Position numbers and translations under genes: made by a program
Shown: piece after piece, positions 11,339-20,727 of the stretch
Numbering within the stretch: position 1 is the stretch's first letter
How the letters are laid out: each line of letters begins with the position of its first letter
The notes under the pieces: generated by a model
Databases searched by the model: none
What the model saw: only the letters and a program-made list of their open reading frames with translations
Told to the model about the DNA's origin: nothing
NCBI GenBank assembly: GCA_963702165.1
Contig: OY969722.1
Span: 806,001 to 870,000, forward strand
Length of the DNA: 64,000 nt
Direction: 5' to 3'
Source: Terrimesophilobacter sp963702165
GTDB taxonomy: Bacteria > Actinomycetota > Actinomycetes > Actinomycetales > Microbacteriaceae

Positions 11339-11356
11339 ACGTCACAGAAGTGACAT
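11339..11356. other. Small dyad between the epimerase gene and rpsA
   Basis: The sequence contains GTCAC-AGAA-GTGAC with one further flanking pair on each side (A/T at the outside) and lies 7 bases past the TIGR01777 stop. It could be a weak terminator of the upstream pair or an operator for rpsA. Nothing in the sequence decides between them. Confidence 0.3.
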
Positions 11357-11362
11357 GCCAGC

Positions 11363-12358
11363 CTATCGTGCCGAAGTGCTGTTTGCCACTACCGTGCTTG
11401 TGCGCTCCGGGGCGAGGATGTCGCGCAGCGCGCCGTTGAGTTCCGGATGCCTGAACCGGTAGCCCGCCGCGGTGAGTCGCTCCGGCAGCACCCACCTGCT
11501 CTTCAGCACCAGTTCGGTCTCTGTGCGGATGAGAATCGACCCGAGTTCGAGCATCCAGCGGAACGCGGGCAGGCCGAACGGCATCCGGAGCACGGTGCGC
11601 AGGGTTGCCATGAGTTCGCGGTTGTCGACGGGGTTCGGTGCGGTGACGTTGACGACACCGTCGAGGTCTCCGCGGCTCTGAAGGAACCGGATGATCCCAT
11701 AGACGTCGTCGAGATGCACCCAGCTGAAGCGCTGCCTCCCGCGGGTCCTTCGGTTCTGGTGGAAGGTGCCGGCGGCGCGGCGTGCCCGCGTGCCGAACCA
11801 GGCGCCGTCAAGCTGCGGGCCGCCGAGGCCGAGGCGCACGAGCCAGCGGTACGGCACGATCACGCTTCCGTCACCGAGCACGATCGAGGTGCGCAGGGCG
11901 ACCCGGCGGGTTGCGGGCAGCGCGGCGTCGAAGAACGCGCTCTCCCACGCTCGGGCGATGTCGACGGAGAAGCCCTCGCCCTCCTCGCCCGTGTCCTCGG
12001 TCATCGGCCGGTCCTCGGCGTGACGGTAGATGGTCGCAGTCGACGCGTTCACCCACAGCTTCGGGGGCATGGTGGCCGCTTGGATGCCCGCGGCGAGCTC
12101 CCGGGTCGTGTCCAGTCGCGAGCGGAGGAGTTCAGCGCGGTTGGCGCGCGTGTAGCGGCAGTTCACGCTCTTGCCGGAGAGGCCGACCACCAGGTCGGCG
12201 CCCTCGAGCGCGGTGCGGATGCCGTCCGGGTCGCCCCAGATGGCATCCGCGCCCGCTCTTCCGATGGTGGTGACGGTGAAGCCGTCACGGCGGAACGAGT
12301 CGACCAGGTGGCGTCCGATGAACCCGGACGCCCCTGCGACCACTACCGTCCCGCTCAC
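11363..12358 (-). CDS. TIGR01777-family NAD(P)-dependent epimerase/oxidoreductase
   Basis: A 331-residue SDR-type protein. The Rossmann motif GASGFIGRHL is at residues 9-18, followed by the family segment GKSVNCRYT and a C-terminal DUF1731-like region ending near LRDILAPE. The family (E. coli YfcH, plant SULA-like) has no firmly known substrate. The gene follows the DUF885 gene by 15 bp on the same strand, so the two are probably co-transcribed. The frame is intact. Confidence 0.85.
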   Translation of the reverse strand: MSGTVVVAGASGFIGRHLVDSFRRDGFTVTTIGRAGADAIWGDPDGIRTALEGADLVVGLSGKSVNCRYTRANRAELLRSRLDTTRELAAGIQAATMPPKLWVNASTATIYRHAEDRPMTEDTGEEGEGFSVDIARAWESAFFDAALPATRRVALRTSIVLGDGSVIVPYRWLVRLGLGGPQLDGAWFGTRARRAAGTFHQNRRTRGRQRFSWVHLDDVYGIIRFLQSRGDLDGVVNVTAPNPVDNRELMATLRTVLRMPFGLPAFRWMLELGSILIRTETELVLKSRWVLPERLTAAGYRFRHPELNGALRDILAPERTSTVVANSTSAR

Positions 12359-12373
12359 TGGTTTCGTCGCTGC

Positions 12374-14062
12374 TCAGCCGAGCAGCGCCGACTTGAGCGT
12401 GTCGAGGCCGACACCGCCGAGGTCGAGCGCCTTGCGGTGGAACTCCTTCATGTTGAAGTTCTCCCCCTCGCGCTTCTTGTACTCGTCGCGGATCTGCTCC
12501 CAGATGCGCTGACCGACCTTGTACGCCGGGGCCTGTCCTGGCCAGCCGAAGTAGCGGTTGACCTCGAAGCGCACGAACGGCTCGTTCATGTTGACGTTCT
12601 TCTTCATGAAGTCGAACGCGTAGTCGAAGTCCCACACGCCGTCGCCGTCGAGCTTGTTCTTGCCCAGGTGCACGCCGATGTCCAGCACAACGCGCGCCGC
12701 GCGCATCCGCTGTCCGTCGAGCATGCCAAGGCGGTCGCCCGGGTCGTCCAGGTAGCCAAGGTCCTGCATCAGCCGCTCCGCGTAGAGTGCCCAGCCCTCT
12801 GCGTGGCCGCTGGTGCCGGCCAGCTGGCGGCGCCAGGTGTTCAGCTTGGCGCGGTTGTAGACCGCCTGGCCGAGCTGCAGGTGGTGGCCAGGGACGCCCT
12901 CGTGGTACACCGTGGTGGTCTCGCGCCAGGTGTTGAACTCGGTGACGCCCTCAGGCACAGACCACCACATCCGGCCTGCGCGCGAGAAGTCATCGCTCGG
13001 GCTCGTGTAGTAGATGCCGCCGTCCTGGGTCGGGGCGATCATGCACTCGAGCCTCTTCACCGGGTCCGGGATGTCGAAGTGCGAGCGGGACAGCTCCTCG
13101 ACCGCGGCGTCGCTGAGGTTCTGCATCCACTTCTGCAGCGCCTCTGTGCCGTGCAGCTTGCGCTCTGGGTCGGCGTCGAGCAGCTCCACGGCTTCCTCGA
13201 CGGATGCGCCGGGCTTGATCTCGTTCGCGATCGCCGTCTGCTCTTCGACCATCCGGCGGAGCTCCTCGATGCCCCACTCGTAGGTCTCGTCGAGGTCGAT
13301 CTTCGCGCCGAGGAAGCGCCGCGACTGCAGCGCGTAGAGCTCACGGCCGACAGCGTCCTGGTCGCTCGCGGCCGGCGCGAGTTCGTTCTCGAAGAATTCG
13401 GCGAGCTTGCGGTACGCGTCGGCGGAGACCTCTGCACCCTTCTGCAGGTCGTTCTTCAGCGAATCGGGCAGCTCGCCGTTCTCGATGCTGGCACCGTTCG
13501 CGAAGGTGAAGAAGAAGCCGTCCTTGGACGAGTTGCGCTGCAGCTGCTCGAGCACCTCGATGACCTGGCGGCGGGCGGGGACGCTGCCGTCGCTCATGCC
13601 GAGCCGCAGGGTCTCGATGTAGCCGTCGATCGCGCCGGGCAGGTTGCCGAGACGCCCGGAGATCTTCTCCCAGTCCTCGACGGTGTCGTGCGCCATCAGG
13701 TCGAAGGTGTCCCGGATGCCCTGCGCTGGGGAGGCGAGCACGTTGACGTCGCGCTTCCACCAGCCCGCGTCGGAGAGCTCGAGCTCCAGCTCGATCTCCG
13801 CGGTCATGTCCGTCTTGGTGACCTCGTCGACCTCGTCGACCGGCTGCACGTCGCGCAGCTTGGCGAGGGTGGCCTTCGCCGCAGCCTCGAGCTTTTCGTG
13901 GCCGGCAGGCGACAGGTCGGCGAATTCCTCATACCGGCCCGGGATGCCGATCCAGATCGCGACATCGGGGTCGAGATCGGCCAGGGTCGTGACCCACTCT
14001 TCGGCGATCTGGTCGATCGCGGACTGGGGGCGTACTTCGTTGTTGTGTTCAGAAGCAGTCAT
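12374..14062 (-). CDS. DUF885-family putative metal-dependent carboxypeptidase
   Basis: A 562-residue, soluble-looking protein without a signal peptide. The family hallmark HEGVPGHH is at 387-394 and a second conserved block, HAEGWALYAE, at 420-429. The two give a HExxxGHH...E zinc-site pattern typical of DUF885 hydrolases. Substrate is unknown; a peptidase role is inferred from the metal site. The ATG at 14062 lies 11 bases past the repaired polA stop. It appears to be first in a two-gene unit with the TIGR01777 gene. Confidence 0.85.
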   Translation of the reverse strand: MTASEHNNEVRPQSAIDQIAEEWVTTLADLDPDVAIWIGIPGRYEEFADLSPAGHEKLEAAAKATLAKLRDVQPVDEVDEVTKTDMTAEIELELELSDAGWWKRDVNVLASPAQGIRDTFDLMAHDTVEDWEKISGRLGNLPGAIDGYIETLRLGMSDGSVPARRQVIEVLEQLQRNSSKDGFFFTFANGASIENGELPDSLKNDLQKGAEVSADAYRKLAEFFENELAPAASDQDAVGRELYALQSRRFLGAKIDLDETYEWGIEELRRMVEEQTAIANEIKPGASVEEAVELLDADPERKLHGTEALQKWMQNLSDAAVEELSRSHFDIPDPVKRLECMIAPTQDGGIYYTSPSDDFSRAGRMWWSVPEGVTEFNTWRETTTVYHEGVPGHHLQLGQAVYNRAKLNTWRRQLAGTSGHAEGWALYAERLMQDLGYLDDPGDRLGMLDGQRMRAARVVLDIGVHLGKNKLDGDGVWDFDYAFDFMKKNVNMNEPFVRFEVNRYFGWPGQAPAYKVGQRIWEQIRDEYKKREGENFNMKEFHRKALDLGGVGLDTLKSALLG

Positions 14063-14072
14063 GCCCCCGAGC

Positions 14073-16744
14073 CTAATGTGCCGCCGCGTCCCAGTTGGGT
14101 CCCAATCCGATCTGCACGTCGAGGGGCACCCGAAGCTGCGCCGCGTTGGACATCCGCTCGCGTGACGATCGCGGTCATCGTGTCCAGCTCGTCCGGGGCG
14201 ATCTCGAAGACCAACTCGTCATGCACCTGGAGGAGCATCCGGGAGCCGAGACCATGCTCCCGGATGTCGGCGGCGATGCCGAGCATCGCGATCTTCATGA
14301 TGTCGGCGGCTGAGCCCTGGATCGGCGCGTTGAGCGCGGCCCGCTCGGCGTTCTCGCGCAGCACCCGGTTGTTGGAGTTGAGGTCCGCGAACGGCCGGCG
14401 GCGACCGAAGATCGTCTCGGTGTAGCCGTCGATCTTGGCCTGGGCGACCACGTTGCGCAGGTAGGTGCGCACCGCGCCGAACCGGGCGAAGTACTCGCTC
14501 ATCAGCTGTTTCGCCTCTGAGGTCTCGATGCGCAGCTGGCGGGACAGGCCGAAGGCGCTCAGCCCATAGGCCAGACCGTACGACATGGCCTTCACCTTGG
14601 TGCGCATGAGCGGCGTCACGTCCTCCGGCTGCACGCCGAACACGCGCGCGCCGACGAACCGGTGCAGGTCCTCCCCCTCGTTGAACGCCTCGATCAGACC
14701 GGCGTCTTCCGACAGATGAGCCATGATGCGCATCTCGATCTGCGAGTAGTCGGCGGTCAGCAGGGTTTCGAAGCCGTCGCCGTACTGGAAGGTCGAGCGG
14801 ATCTCCCGGCCGTCCTCGGTCTTGATCGGCACGTTCTGCAGGTTCGGGTCGGTCGATGCGATGCGCCCGGTGCTGCTGCCGGCCTGCTCGTAGGTGGTGT
14901 GGATGCGGCCATCCGGCGCGATGCTCTTCTGAAGGCTCTCCACCATCTGGCGCAGCTTGGTGACATCGCGGTGCTGGAGCAGCAGGTCGAGGAACGGATG
15001 CGGCTCGTCTAGCTGGTCGCGCAGGTCGACGAGGGAAGCGGCATCCGTCGAGTAGCCGGTCTTGGTGGCGCGGGTCTTGGGCATGCCCAGCTCATCGAAC
15101 AGCAGCGTCTGCAGCTGCTTCGGCGAGCCGAGATTGACCTCGCGCCCGACGCTCGCGAACGCGTTGGCCTCGATCTCGGCCGCACGCGCGCCGAGGTTCG
15201 CGTTCATCTCGGACAGCGCCGGGGCGTCCACCTCGATGCCGGTGGTCTCCATGCCGGCGAGCACGGGCACCAGCGGGATCTCGATCTCCTCGAGCACACG
15301 CAGCGAGCCGGGGTCGAGGCGGCCGCGCAGCTCGTCGTGAGAGCCGCAGCAGGAACCAGGCCAGGGTCGCCGGGCTGGGCGCCTCTGTGTCGGGCACGAG
15401 CTGGTTGGGGTCGGGCTCGGCGATGGTCTCGCCCAGGTAGTAGTAGACCTGGCCGACGAGGGTGTCGTTCCTGCCGCCCGGCCGCAACAGCCACGCGGCG
15501 AGGGTGGTGTCGAAGGCGATGCCGCCGAGGGTGATTCCGGATGCGGCGAGCCGCTTCAGCGTGCGCTTGGAGTCGTGCAGGATCTTCGGGGCGTCGCTCG
15601 CGAGCCAGTCCTCGAGGGCTGCGTAGTCGGGGCGGTGCGCTCCCCACGGCACGAACGCGGAGTCGGTGAGCGTGGCGAGACCGAACCCGGCCAACTGGTC
15701 TCCGGCCCAGTCGGCGACGAGGCCGAGCGGAGCGCCGTCGGCGGTGGCGGTGCGCAGCCAGTTCGCGAGCTCCTCATCGACCAGCCGGCGCACTGCGGGC
15801 ACCGCGACCGCGGGCTTCGCCGCGACGGTCTCCTCGACGACTCCCCCGTTCTCGTCGGCGACGATCTTGAGCATCCGGTCGAGCAGGGTGCGGAACTGCA
15901 GCCGGTCGAAGATGTCCCGCACGGCTTGCGTGTCCATCGGGCGGCGTTCGAGGTCGACCGGCCCGAGCGGCAGCTCGACGTCGTCGACCAGGCGGTTGAG
16001 CTTGCGGTTCCGGATCGCGCGGTCCTTCTGCTCGCGCAGCTTCTCGCCGACCACGCCCTTGATCTCGTCGGCGTGCTCGAGGATCTGCTCGAGGCTGCCG
16101 TACTGCTGCACCCACTTCACGGCGGTCTTCTCGCCGACCTTGTCGATGCCGCTCAGGTTGTCGCTGGTCTCGCCGACGAGCGCCGCGATGTCGGGGTACT
16201 GCTCTGGTTCGATGCCGTACCGCTCGACCACGGCATCCCGGTCGTAGCGCTTGAGCTCCGAAACGCCGCGCGCGTTCGGGTAGAGCAGTGTCACGTTGCC
16301 GTTGACGAGCTGGATGGTGTCGCGGTCGCCGGAGACCACCGAGACGTCGAAGCCCTGTTCGGATCCCTGCCTGGCGAGGGTCGCGAGGATGTCGTCGGCT
16401 TCGAAGTCCTCCTTGCTGATGGTGGGGATGTTCATCGCCGCGAGGGCCTCTTCGAGCAGCGGGATCTGTCCGATGAACTCCGGCGGGGTCTCGCCGCGGG
16501 TGCCCTTGTACTCCTCGTACTCGCGCGTGCGGAACGAGTAGCGGGAGATGTCGAACGCCACGGCGAGGTGGGTGGGCTTCTCCCGCTGCAGCAGGTTGAT
16601 CAGCATCGCGATGAAGCCGTGGATGGCGTTCGTGTGCTGGCCTTCCCGGTTCACGAAACTGTCCACAGGGAGGGCGTAGAAGGCCCGGAATGCGAGGGAA
16701 TGGCCGTCAATGACCATGAGGGTAGGCTTTGCGGTGTCCGTCAC
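14073..16744 (-). CDS. polA: DNA polymerase I (two frameshifts as sequenced)
   Basis: Pol I handles Okazaki-fragment maturation and repair. The N-terminal 5' nuclease (residues 1-~300, MVIDGHSLAFRAFYALP) is intact. The middle 3'-5' exonuclease domain lacks the usual DTET acidic motif (LGLVADWAG in its place), so proofreading is probably lost, as in mycobacteria. The polymerase motifs TADYSQIEMRI, MSYGLAYGL and LQVHDELVFE are present. One extra base near 15340 breaks the frame between the exonuclease and polymerase domains (LRLHDEL expected). A second near 14160 garbles the tail; repaired, the protein ends at the TAG at 14073. Repaired length is about 890 residues. Confidence 0.92.
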
Positions 16745-16797
16745 GCAGCCAGCCTAATGGCCGCTGCCGACACCCCCGATCCACCTCTGGAGGGCAC

Positions 16798-17211
16798 ATG
16801 GTCGTCCCTAGCGACGCGATGAGGGGCACCCTCGTCGAGAGACTCGGCATCGAATTGCTCGAGGTTTCACCCGAGCGCACGGTGGCCAGGATGCCGGTGG
16901 CGGGGAACACCCAGCCGTACGGTCTGCTGCACGGCGGCGCATCCGTCGCGCTCGGCGAAACGCTCGGCTCGCTGTCAGCGGCCGCGCACGCGGGCGAGGG
17001 ACGCATCGCGGTCGGCATCGAGATCAACGCGAGTCACTCGCGCACCGCGACCTCCGGCTGGGTCACCGGAGTGTGCACCGCGATCAGCCTCGGCCGCACC
17101 CTCGCGGTACATGAGATCGTGGTGTCGGACGAGGACGGGAACCGGCTCTCGACCGTGCGGATGACGAACCTGCTGCGTGACGCCCCACCCGGTGTGACCT
17201 CGGTGCCGTAG
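16798..17211 (+). CDS. PaaI-family hotdog-fold thioesterase
   Basis: A 137-residue acyl-CoA thioesterase-like protein. The hotdog signature is GLLHGGASVALGETLGS in the first half. Family members hydrolyse aromatic or medium-chain acyl-CoAs; 1,4-dihydroxy-2-naphthoyl-CoA is one possibility, but the substrate cannot be read from sequence. I start at the ATG at 16798, close behind GGAGGG; the frame is open further upstream without homology. It diverges from polA and converges on pdtaR with two bases between stops. An actinobacterial neighbour of polA/pdtaR of this type is common. Confidence 0.85.
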   Translation: MVVPSDAMRGTLVERLGIELLEVSPERTVARMPVAGNTQPYGLLHGGASVALGETLGSLSAAAHAGEGRIAVGIEINASHSRTATSGWVTGVCTAISLGRTLAVHEIVVSDEDGNRLSTVRMTNLLRDAPPGVTSVP

Positions 17212-17213
17212 CG

Positions 17214-17828
17214 CTACTTCTTCTCTTTGGCGCCGCCGAGTTCCTCGATGAGCGCCTTGGCGACGTCGTGCATGGTCAGGCGACGGTCCATCGACGCCTT
17301 CTGGATCCAGCGGAACGACTCGGGCTCGGTGAAGCCGAGCTTCTCATTGAGCAGGCCCTTGGCGCGGTCGACGAGCTTGCGGGTCTCGAACCGCTCCACC
17401 AGGTCGCTGACCTCGGCCTCGAGCGCGACGATCTGCGCGTAGCGAGCCAGGGCGATCTCGATCGCCGGCAGCAGGTCGTTCGGGGTGAAAGGCTTCACCA
17501 CGTAGGCGAGGGCGCCGGCCTCTGTCGCCCGCTCGACGAGCTCCTTCTGGCTGAACGCGGTGAGCAGCACGACCGGGGCGATGTGGTCCTTGCTGAGACG
17601 CTCAGCGGCGGAGATGCCGTCCAGCTGCGGCATCTTGACATCCATGATCACCAGGTCGGGGCGCAGCTCGGTTGCGAGCGCAACGGCCGTCTCACCGTCT
17701 CCGGCTTCCCCGACCACCTCAAATCCGTTGTCCCTGAGGGTTTCGACGATGTCTAGCCGGATGAGCGATTCATCCTCGGCTACAACGACTCGGCGGGGTG
17801 CGGCTTGGGGGCTGTCCTGGTCGGTCAC
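17214..17828 (-). CDS. pdtaR: PdtaR-type response regulator with ANTAR RNA-binding domain
   Basis: A 204-residue two-domain antiterminator. The receiver domain spans about 13-130 with acidic pocket E18/D19, phosphoacceptor D63 in VIMDVKMP and a conserved lysine near VVKPF. The C-terminal ANTAR domain (about 138-195, LVDRAKGLLNEKLGF) binds paired hairpins in nascent RNA. It matches M. tuberculosis Rv1626, whose partner kinase PdtaS is encoded elsewhere; no histidine kinase is encoded in this window. Position next to polA, tRNA-Leu and the cyd/pyk region is conserved. Confidence 0.93.
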   Translation of the reverse strand: MTDQDSPQAAPRRVVVAEDESLIRLDIVETLRDNGFEVVGEAGDGETAVALATELRPDLVIMDVKMPQLDGISAAERLSKDHIAPVVLLTAFSQKELVERATEAGALAYVVKPFTPNDLLPAIEIALARYAQIVALEAEVSDLVERFETRKLVDRAKGLLNEKLGFTEPESFRWIQKASMDRRLTMHDVAKALIEELGGAKEKK

Positions 17829-17880
17829 GTCGTTAAGCCTACGGTATTCTTTGAGCGGCTACGGGGGCATGCCCCCGAGC

Positions 17881-17963
17881 GCCGGTGTGGCGGAATGGTA
17901 GACGCGGAGCACTCAAAATGCTTTGTCCGAAAGGGCGTGTGGGTTCGAGTCCCACCACCGGCA
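17881..17963 (+). tRNA. tRNA-Leu (anticodon CAA)
   Basis: A type II tRNA. The acceptor stem GCCGGTG pairs with CACCGGC and leaves discriminator A at 17963. The anticodon loop CTCAAAA gives anticodon CAA, reading UUG. A short variable arm (GTCCGAAAGGGC region) and a T arm GTGGG-TTCGAGT-CCCAC follow. CCA is not encoded (ACCT follows). Confidence 0.95.
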
Positions 17964-17965
17964 CC

Positions 17966-18120
17966 TGAATGGTGGCGGAACGATCCGCGGCAGTTGCGGT
18001 CGGCCGCGGATGCTGCGGATAACCGCGCGGTTGCGGACATCCGCGGTCGTTGCGCCGACCCGCGCGGGTAGCGGACATCCGCGCCCGGTGTGCCGGGGGC
18101 GGATGACCGGAACGGGCGCG
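17966..18120. repeat. GC-rich palindromic repeats between tRNA-Leu and pyk
   Basis: The 200-bp gap has no gene. It contains repeated CGGACATCCGCG or CGGATAACCGCG palindromes (near 17988, 18013, 18036, 18073) separated by TTGCG/TGTGCCG-type spacers. The same words occur at 28237-28375. It looks like a REP-type extragenic palindrome cluster; parts could also terminate pyk transcription. Confidence 0.55.
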
Positions 18121-18164
18121 CTAGCGGCGAATAGCAGCGCTTCCGCGCCGGAAAGGGCGGCCGG

Positions 18165-19640
18165 CTAAGCGTTGTTGTCGGTGTTGTTGTCGTTGCCGTT
18201 GTCGGCCCACACAGGCGCGACCGCGTTGATCGCGTCGCCAATGCGGTGGATGCGCATGTCGTTGGTCGAGCCGGGCAGCCCAGGAGGCGAACCGGAGATC
18301 ACCACGACCTTGTCCCCCGGCTCTGCCATGCCGTTGGCGAGCAGCACCTCGTCGACCTGCTTGAACATCGCATCCGTGTGCGAGACCCGATCCACCAGGA
18401 AGCCGCGGATGCCCCAGGTGAGCGCCATGCGGCGGCGCACGCCCGGGTCCGGGGTGAACGCGAGCATCGGAATCTGCGACCGCAGCCGGGACATCCGGCG
18501 GGCCGAGTCGCCCGACTCGGTGAACACGCACAGGAACTTGGCCTCGACGAAGTCGGCGACCTCGGATGCCGCAAGCGTCACCGCCCCGCCCTGAGTGCGC
18601 GGTTTGGTGCCGAGCGGCGGGATGCGCTCGAGCCCGTGCTCCTCGGTGGAGGCGATGATGCGCGCCATGGTCTGCACGGTGATCACCGGGAACTGGCCGA
18701 CGCTCGTCTCACCGCTCAGCATGACCGCGTCGGTGCCGTCGAGCACCGCGTTGGCGCAGTCGGATGCCTCGGCGCGGGTCGGTCGCGGGTTGCTGATCAT
18801 CGACTCGAGCACCTGGGTGGCGACGATGACCGGCTTCGCCATCCGGCGACACAGTTCGACAGCGTGCTTCTGCACGATCGGGACCTGCTCGAGCGGCAGC
18901 TCGACACCCAGGTCGCCGCGCGCGACCATGATGCCGTCGAACGCGTCGATGATCGCCTCGAGGTTCTCGACCGCCTGCGGCTTCTCGATCTTGGCGATGA
19001 CCGGGATCTTGCGTCCGGATTCGGCCATGATCTCGTGCACGCGCTTGATGTCGTCGGCGCTGCGCACGAACGACAGCGCGATGTAGTCGGCGCCGAGCGA
19101 GAGCCCCCAGCGGAGGTCCTCCTCGTCCTTCTCCGACATGGCGGGGACGTTGACGGCCACGCCTGGCAGGTTGATGCCCTTGTTGTTGGAGATCGGCCCC
19201 GGCACCTCGCAGGTGGTGGTCACGACCGTGCCGTCGGTGTCCACGACGCGCAGCGTGACGCGTCCGTCGTCGATGAGCAGCGGGTCACCTGGCTTGACGT
19301 CGTCCGGCAGTCCCTTGTAGGTGGTGGAGGCCATGTCGCCGTCACCCACGATGTCGTCGGTGGTGATCCGGAAGGTGTCGCCGATCGCGAGCTGGTACGG
19401 CCCGCCCTCGAACTTGCCGAGCCGGATCTTCGGGCCCTGCAGGTCGACGAGCACGGCGATGGCGCGCCCCGACTCCTCCTCGGCCCGCCGCACGTTGGCG
19501 TAGACCTCCTCATGCACGGCGTGGCTGCCGTGGCTGAGGTTCATCCTGGCAACGTCGACCCCGGCGTCGATGATCGACCGGATGTTCTCATAGCTGGAGG
19601 TCGCTGGCCCGAGGGTTGCGACGATTTTGGCGCGTCTCAC
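18165..19640 (-). CDS. pyk: Pyruvate kinase
   Basis: Converts phosphoenolpyruvate and ADP to pyruvate and ATP. The 491-residue protein has the N-terminal RRAKIVATLGPATSS, the substrate-site block ARMNLSHG, the catalytic IAKIEKPQAVENL with its lysine and the K+/Mg2+ site MVARGDLGVELPLEQVP. Length and domain order are standard. An Asn/Asp-rich tail (NGNDNNTDNNA) is unusual for the family and may be lineage-specific. The GTG start lies two bases past the lgt stop, so it is probably co-transcribed from the trp/lgt side. Confidence 0.96.
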   Translation of the reverse strand: MRRAKIVATLGPATSSYENIRSIIDAGVDVARMNLSHGSHAVHEEVYANVRRAEEESGRAIAVLVDLQGPKIRLGKFEGGPYQLAIGDTFRITTDDIVGDGDMASTTYKGLPDDVKPGDPLLIDDGRVTLRVVDTDGTVVTTTCEVPGPISNNKGINLPGVAVNVPAMSEKDEEDLRWGLSLGADYIALSFVRSADDIKRVHEIMAESGRKIPVIAKIEKPQAVENLEAIIDAFDGIMVARGDLGVELPLEQVPIVQKHAVELCRRMAKPVIVATQVLESMISNPRPTRAEASDCANAVLDGTDAVMLSGETSVGQFPVITVQTMARIIASTEEHGLERIPPLGTKPRTQGGAVTLAASEVADFVEAKFLCVFTESGDSARRMSRLRSQIPMLAFTPDPGVRRRMALTWGIRGFLVDRVSHTDAMFKQVDEVLLANGMAEPGDKVVVISGSPPGLPGSTNDMRIHRIGDAINAVAPVWADNGNDNNTDNNA

Positions 19641-19642
19641 GT

Positions 19643-20677
19643 TCAGTCCTTGCGTGCGACTTCGGAGCTGTGAGTGAAGTCTGAGTCGGAATAGACGTCA
19701 TCGGTGTGCACGATCGCATTGGGCGCGAGGTGCTCCTTGCCGGGGACGTATGGGCTGGGTTCGAGGCCGGGGTGCCTGCGGCTCTGCACGATGATGACCA
19801 CCAGTCCGACGAGGATCGCCGCCCAGGCCGCCCACACGTTGGTGCGCACGCCGAGGAAGATTTCGCTCGGGTCGATGCGGATCATCTCGAAGAAGCTGCG
19901 GCCGAGGCCGTACCAGATGAGGTAGAGGCCGATGAGCTTGCCCCACTGCAGCCGCCAGGTGCCCGGGATGGGGCTAAGGATCTCGAAGCCGGCGATGTGC
20001 AGCTTGCCGAAGCGCCACTTGCGCTCGAGGTAGAGCAGCACTGCAACACCCGCGAGGTTCCAGAGGATCTCGTACAGGAAAGTCGGGTGGAACAGGGTGC
20101 CGGCTGGCAGCCCTGCCGGGTAGGCCGGGTTGGTGGATTCGATCTCGAGCCCCCACGGCAGGTCGGTTGGCAGCCCGTACAGTTCGTGGTTGAACCAGTT
20201 GCCGAGGCGACCGAAGGCCTGCGCGAGCAGCAGGCTCGGGGCGAGGGCGTCGGCGAAGGCGGTGAAGCGCAGGCCGGTGATGCGGCAGCCGATCCACACG
20301 CCGACGGCGCCGAGCATGAGCGCGCCGAAGATCGCGAGGCCGCCCTCCCAGATGTAGAGGGTCTTGGCCAGGTCCTTGCCGGGGCCGAAGTAGTCGTCCG
20401 GATGCGTGATCACGTGGAAGATGCGCCCGCCGATGATGCCGAACACCACAGCCCACAGCGCGACGTCGATGACCAGGCCTGCTTCGGCGCCGCGCTGGTG
20501 CAGGCGGTAGCCGGTGAGGATCGACGCGACGATGATCCCCGCGAGGATGCACAGCGCGTACATGTGGATGTCGAGATTCCAGACGAACCAGGTCAGACCG
20601 ATGGAGCGCAGCCAGTCCCCGACCTCGAGAACCTGCCAGGCGTAATCGGGACTCGGGATGCTTAGCGGAGCGAACAC
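19643..20677 (-). CDS. lgt: Prolipoprotein diacylglyceryl transferase
   Basis: Lgt moves diacylglycerol from phosphatidylglycerol to the lipobox cysteine of prelipoproteins in the plasma membrane. The 344-residue protein has about seven membrane segments. It carries the signature GRLGNWFNHELYGLPTD and the HPTFLYE motif with catalytic-region residues. A hydrophilic tail of about 45 residues is typical of actinobacterial Lgt. The GTG start lies 50 bp after trpA. Co-location with trp genes and pyk matches other actinobacteria. Confidence 0.95.
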   Translation of the reverse strand: MFAPLSIPSPDYAWQVLEVGDWLRSIGLTWFVWNLDIHMYALCILAGIIVASILTGYRLHQRGAEAGLVIDVALWAVVFGIIGGRIFHVITHPDDYFGPGKDLAKTLYIWEGGLAIFGALMLGAVGVWIGCRITGLRFTAFADALAPSLLLAQAFGRLGNWFNHELYGLPTDLPWGLEIESTNPAYPAGLPAGTLFHPTFLYEILWNLAGVAVLLYLERKWRFGKLHIAGFEILSPIPGTWRLQWGKLIGLYLIWYGLGRSFFEMIRIDPSEIFLGVRTNVWAAWAAILVGLVVIIVQSRRHPGLEPSPYVPGKEHLAPNAIVHTDDVYSDSDFTHSSEVARKD

Positions 20678-20727
20678 GTATCCAGCGGACCTTTCACGTG
20701 GGAATTGAATCTTCAGCGAAGTTCAGC

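Noticed and set aside
11447..14425. A 992-codon plus-strand frame opposite the epimerase, DUF885 and polA genes
   Set aside because: It is rich in Arg/Val/Glu/His low-complexity sequence with no domain, and it mirrors three real genes on the other strand.
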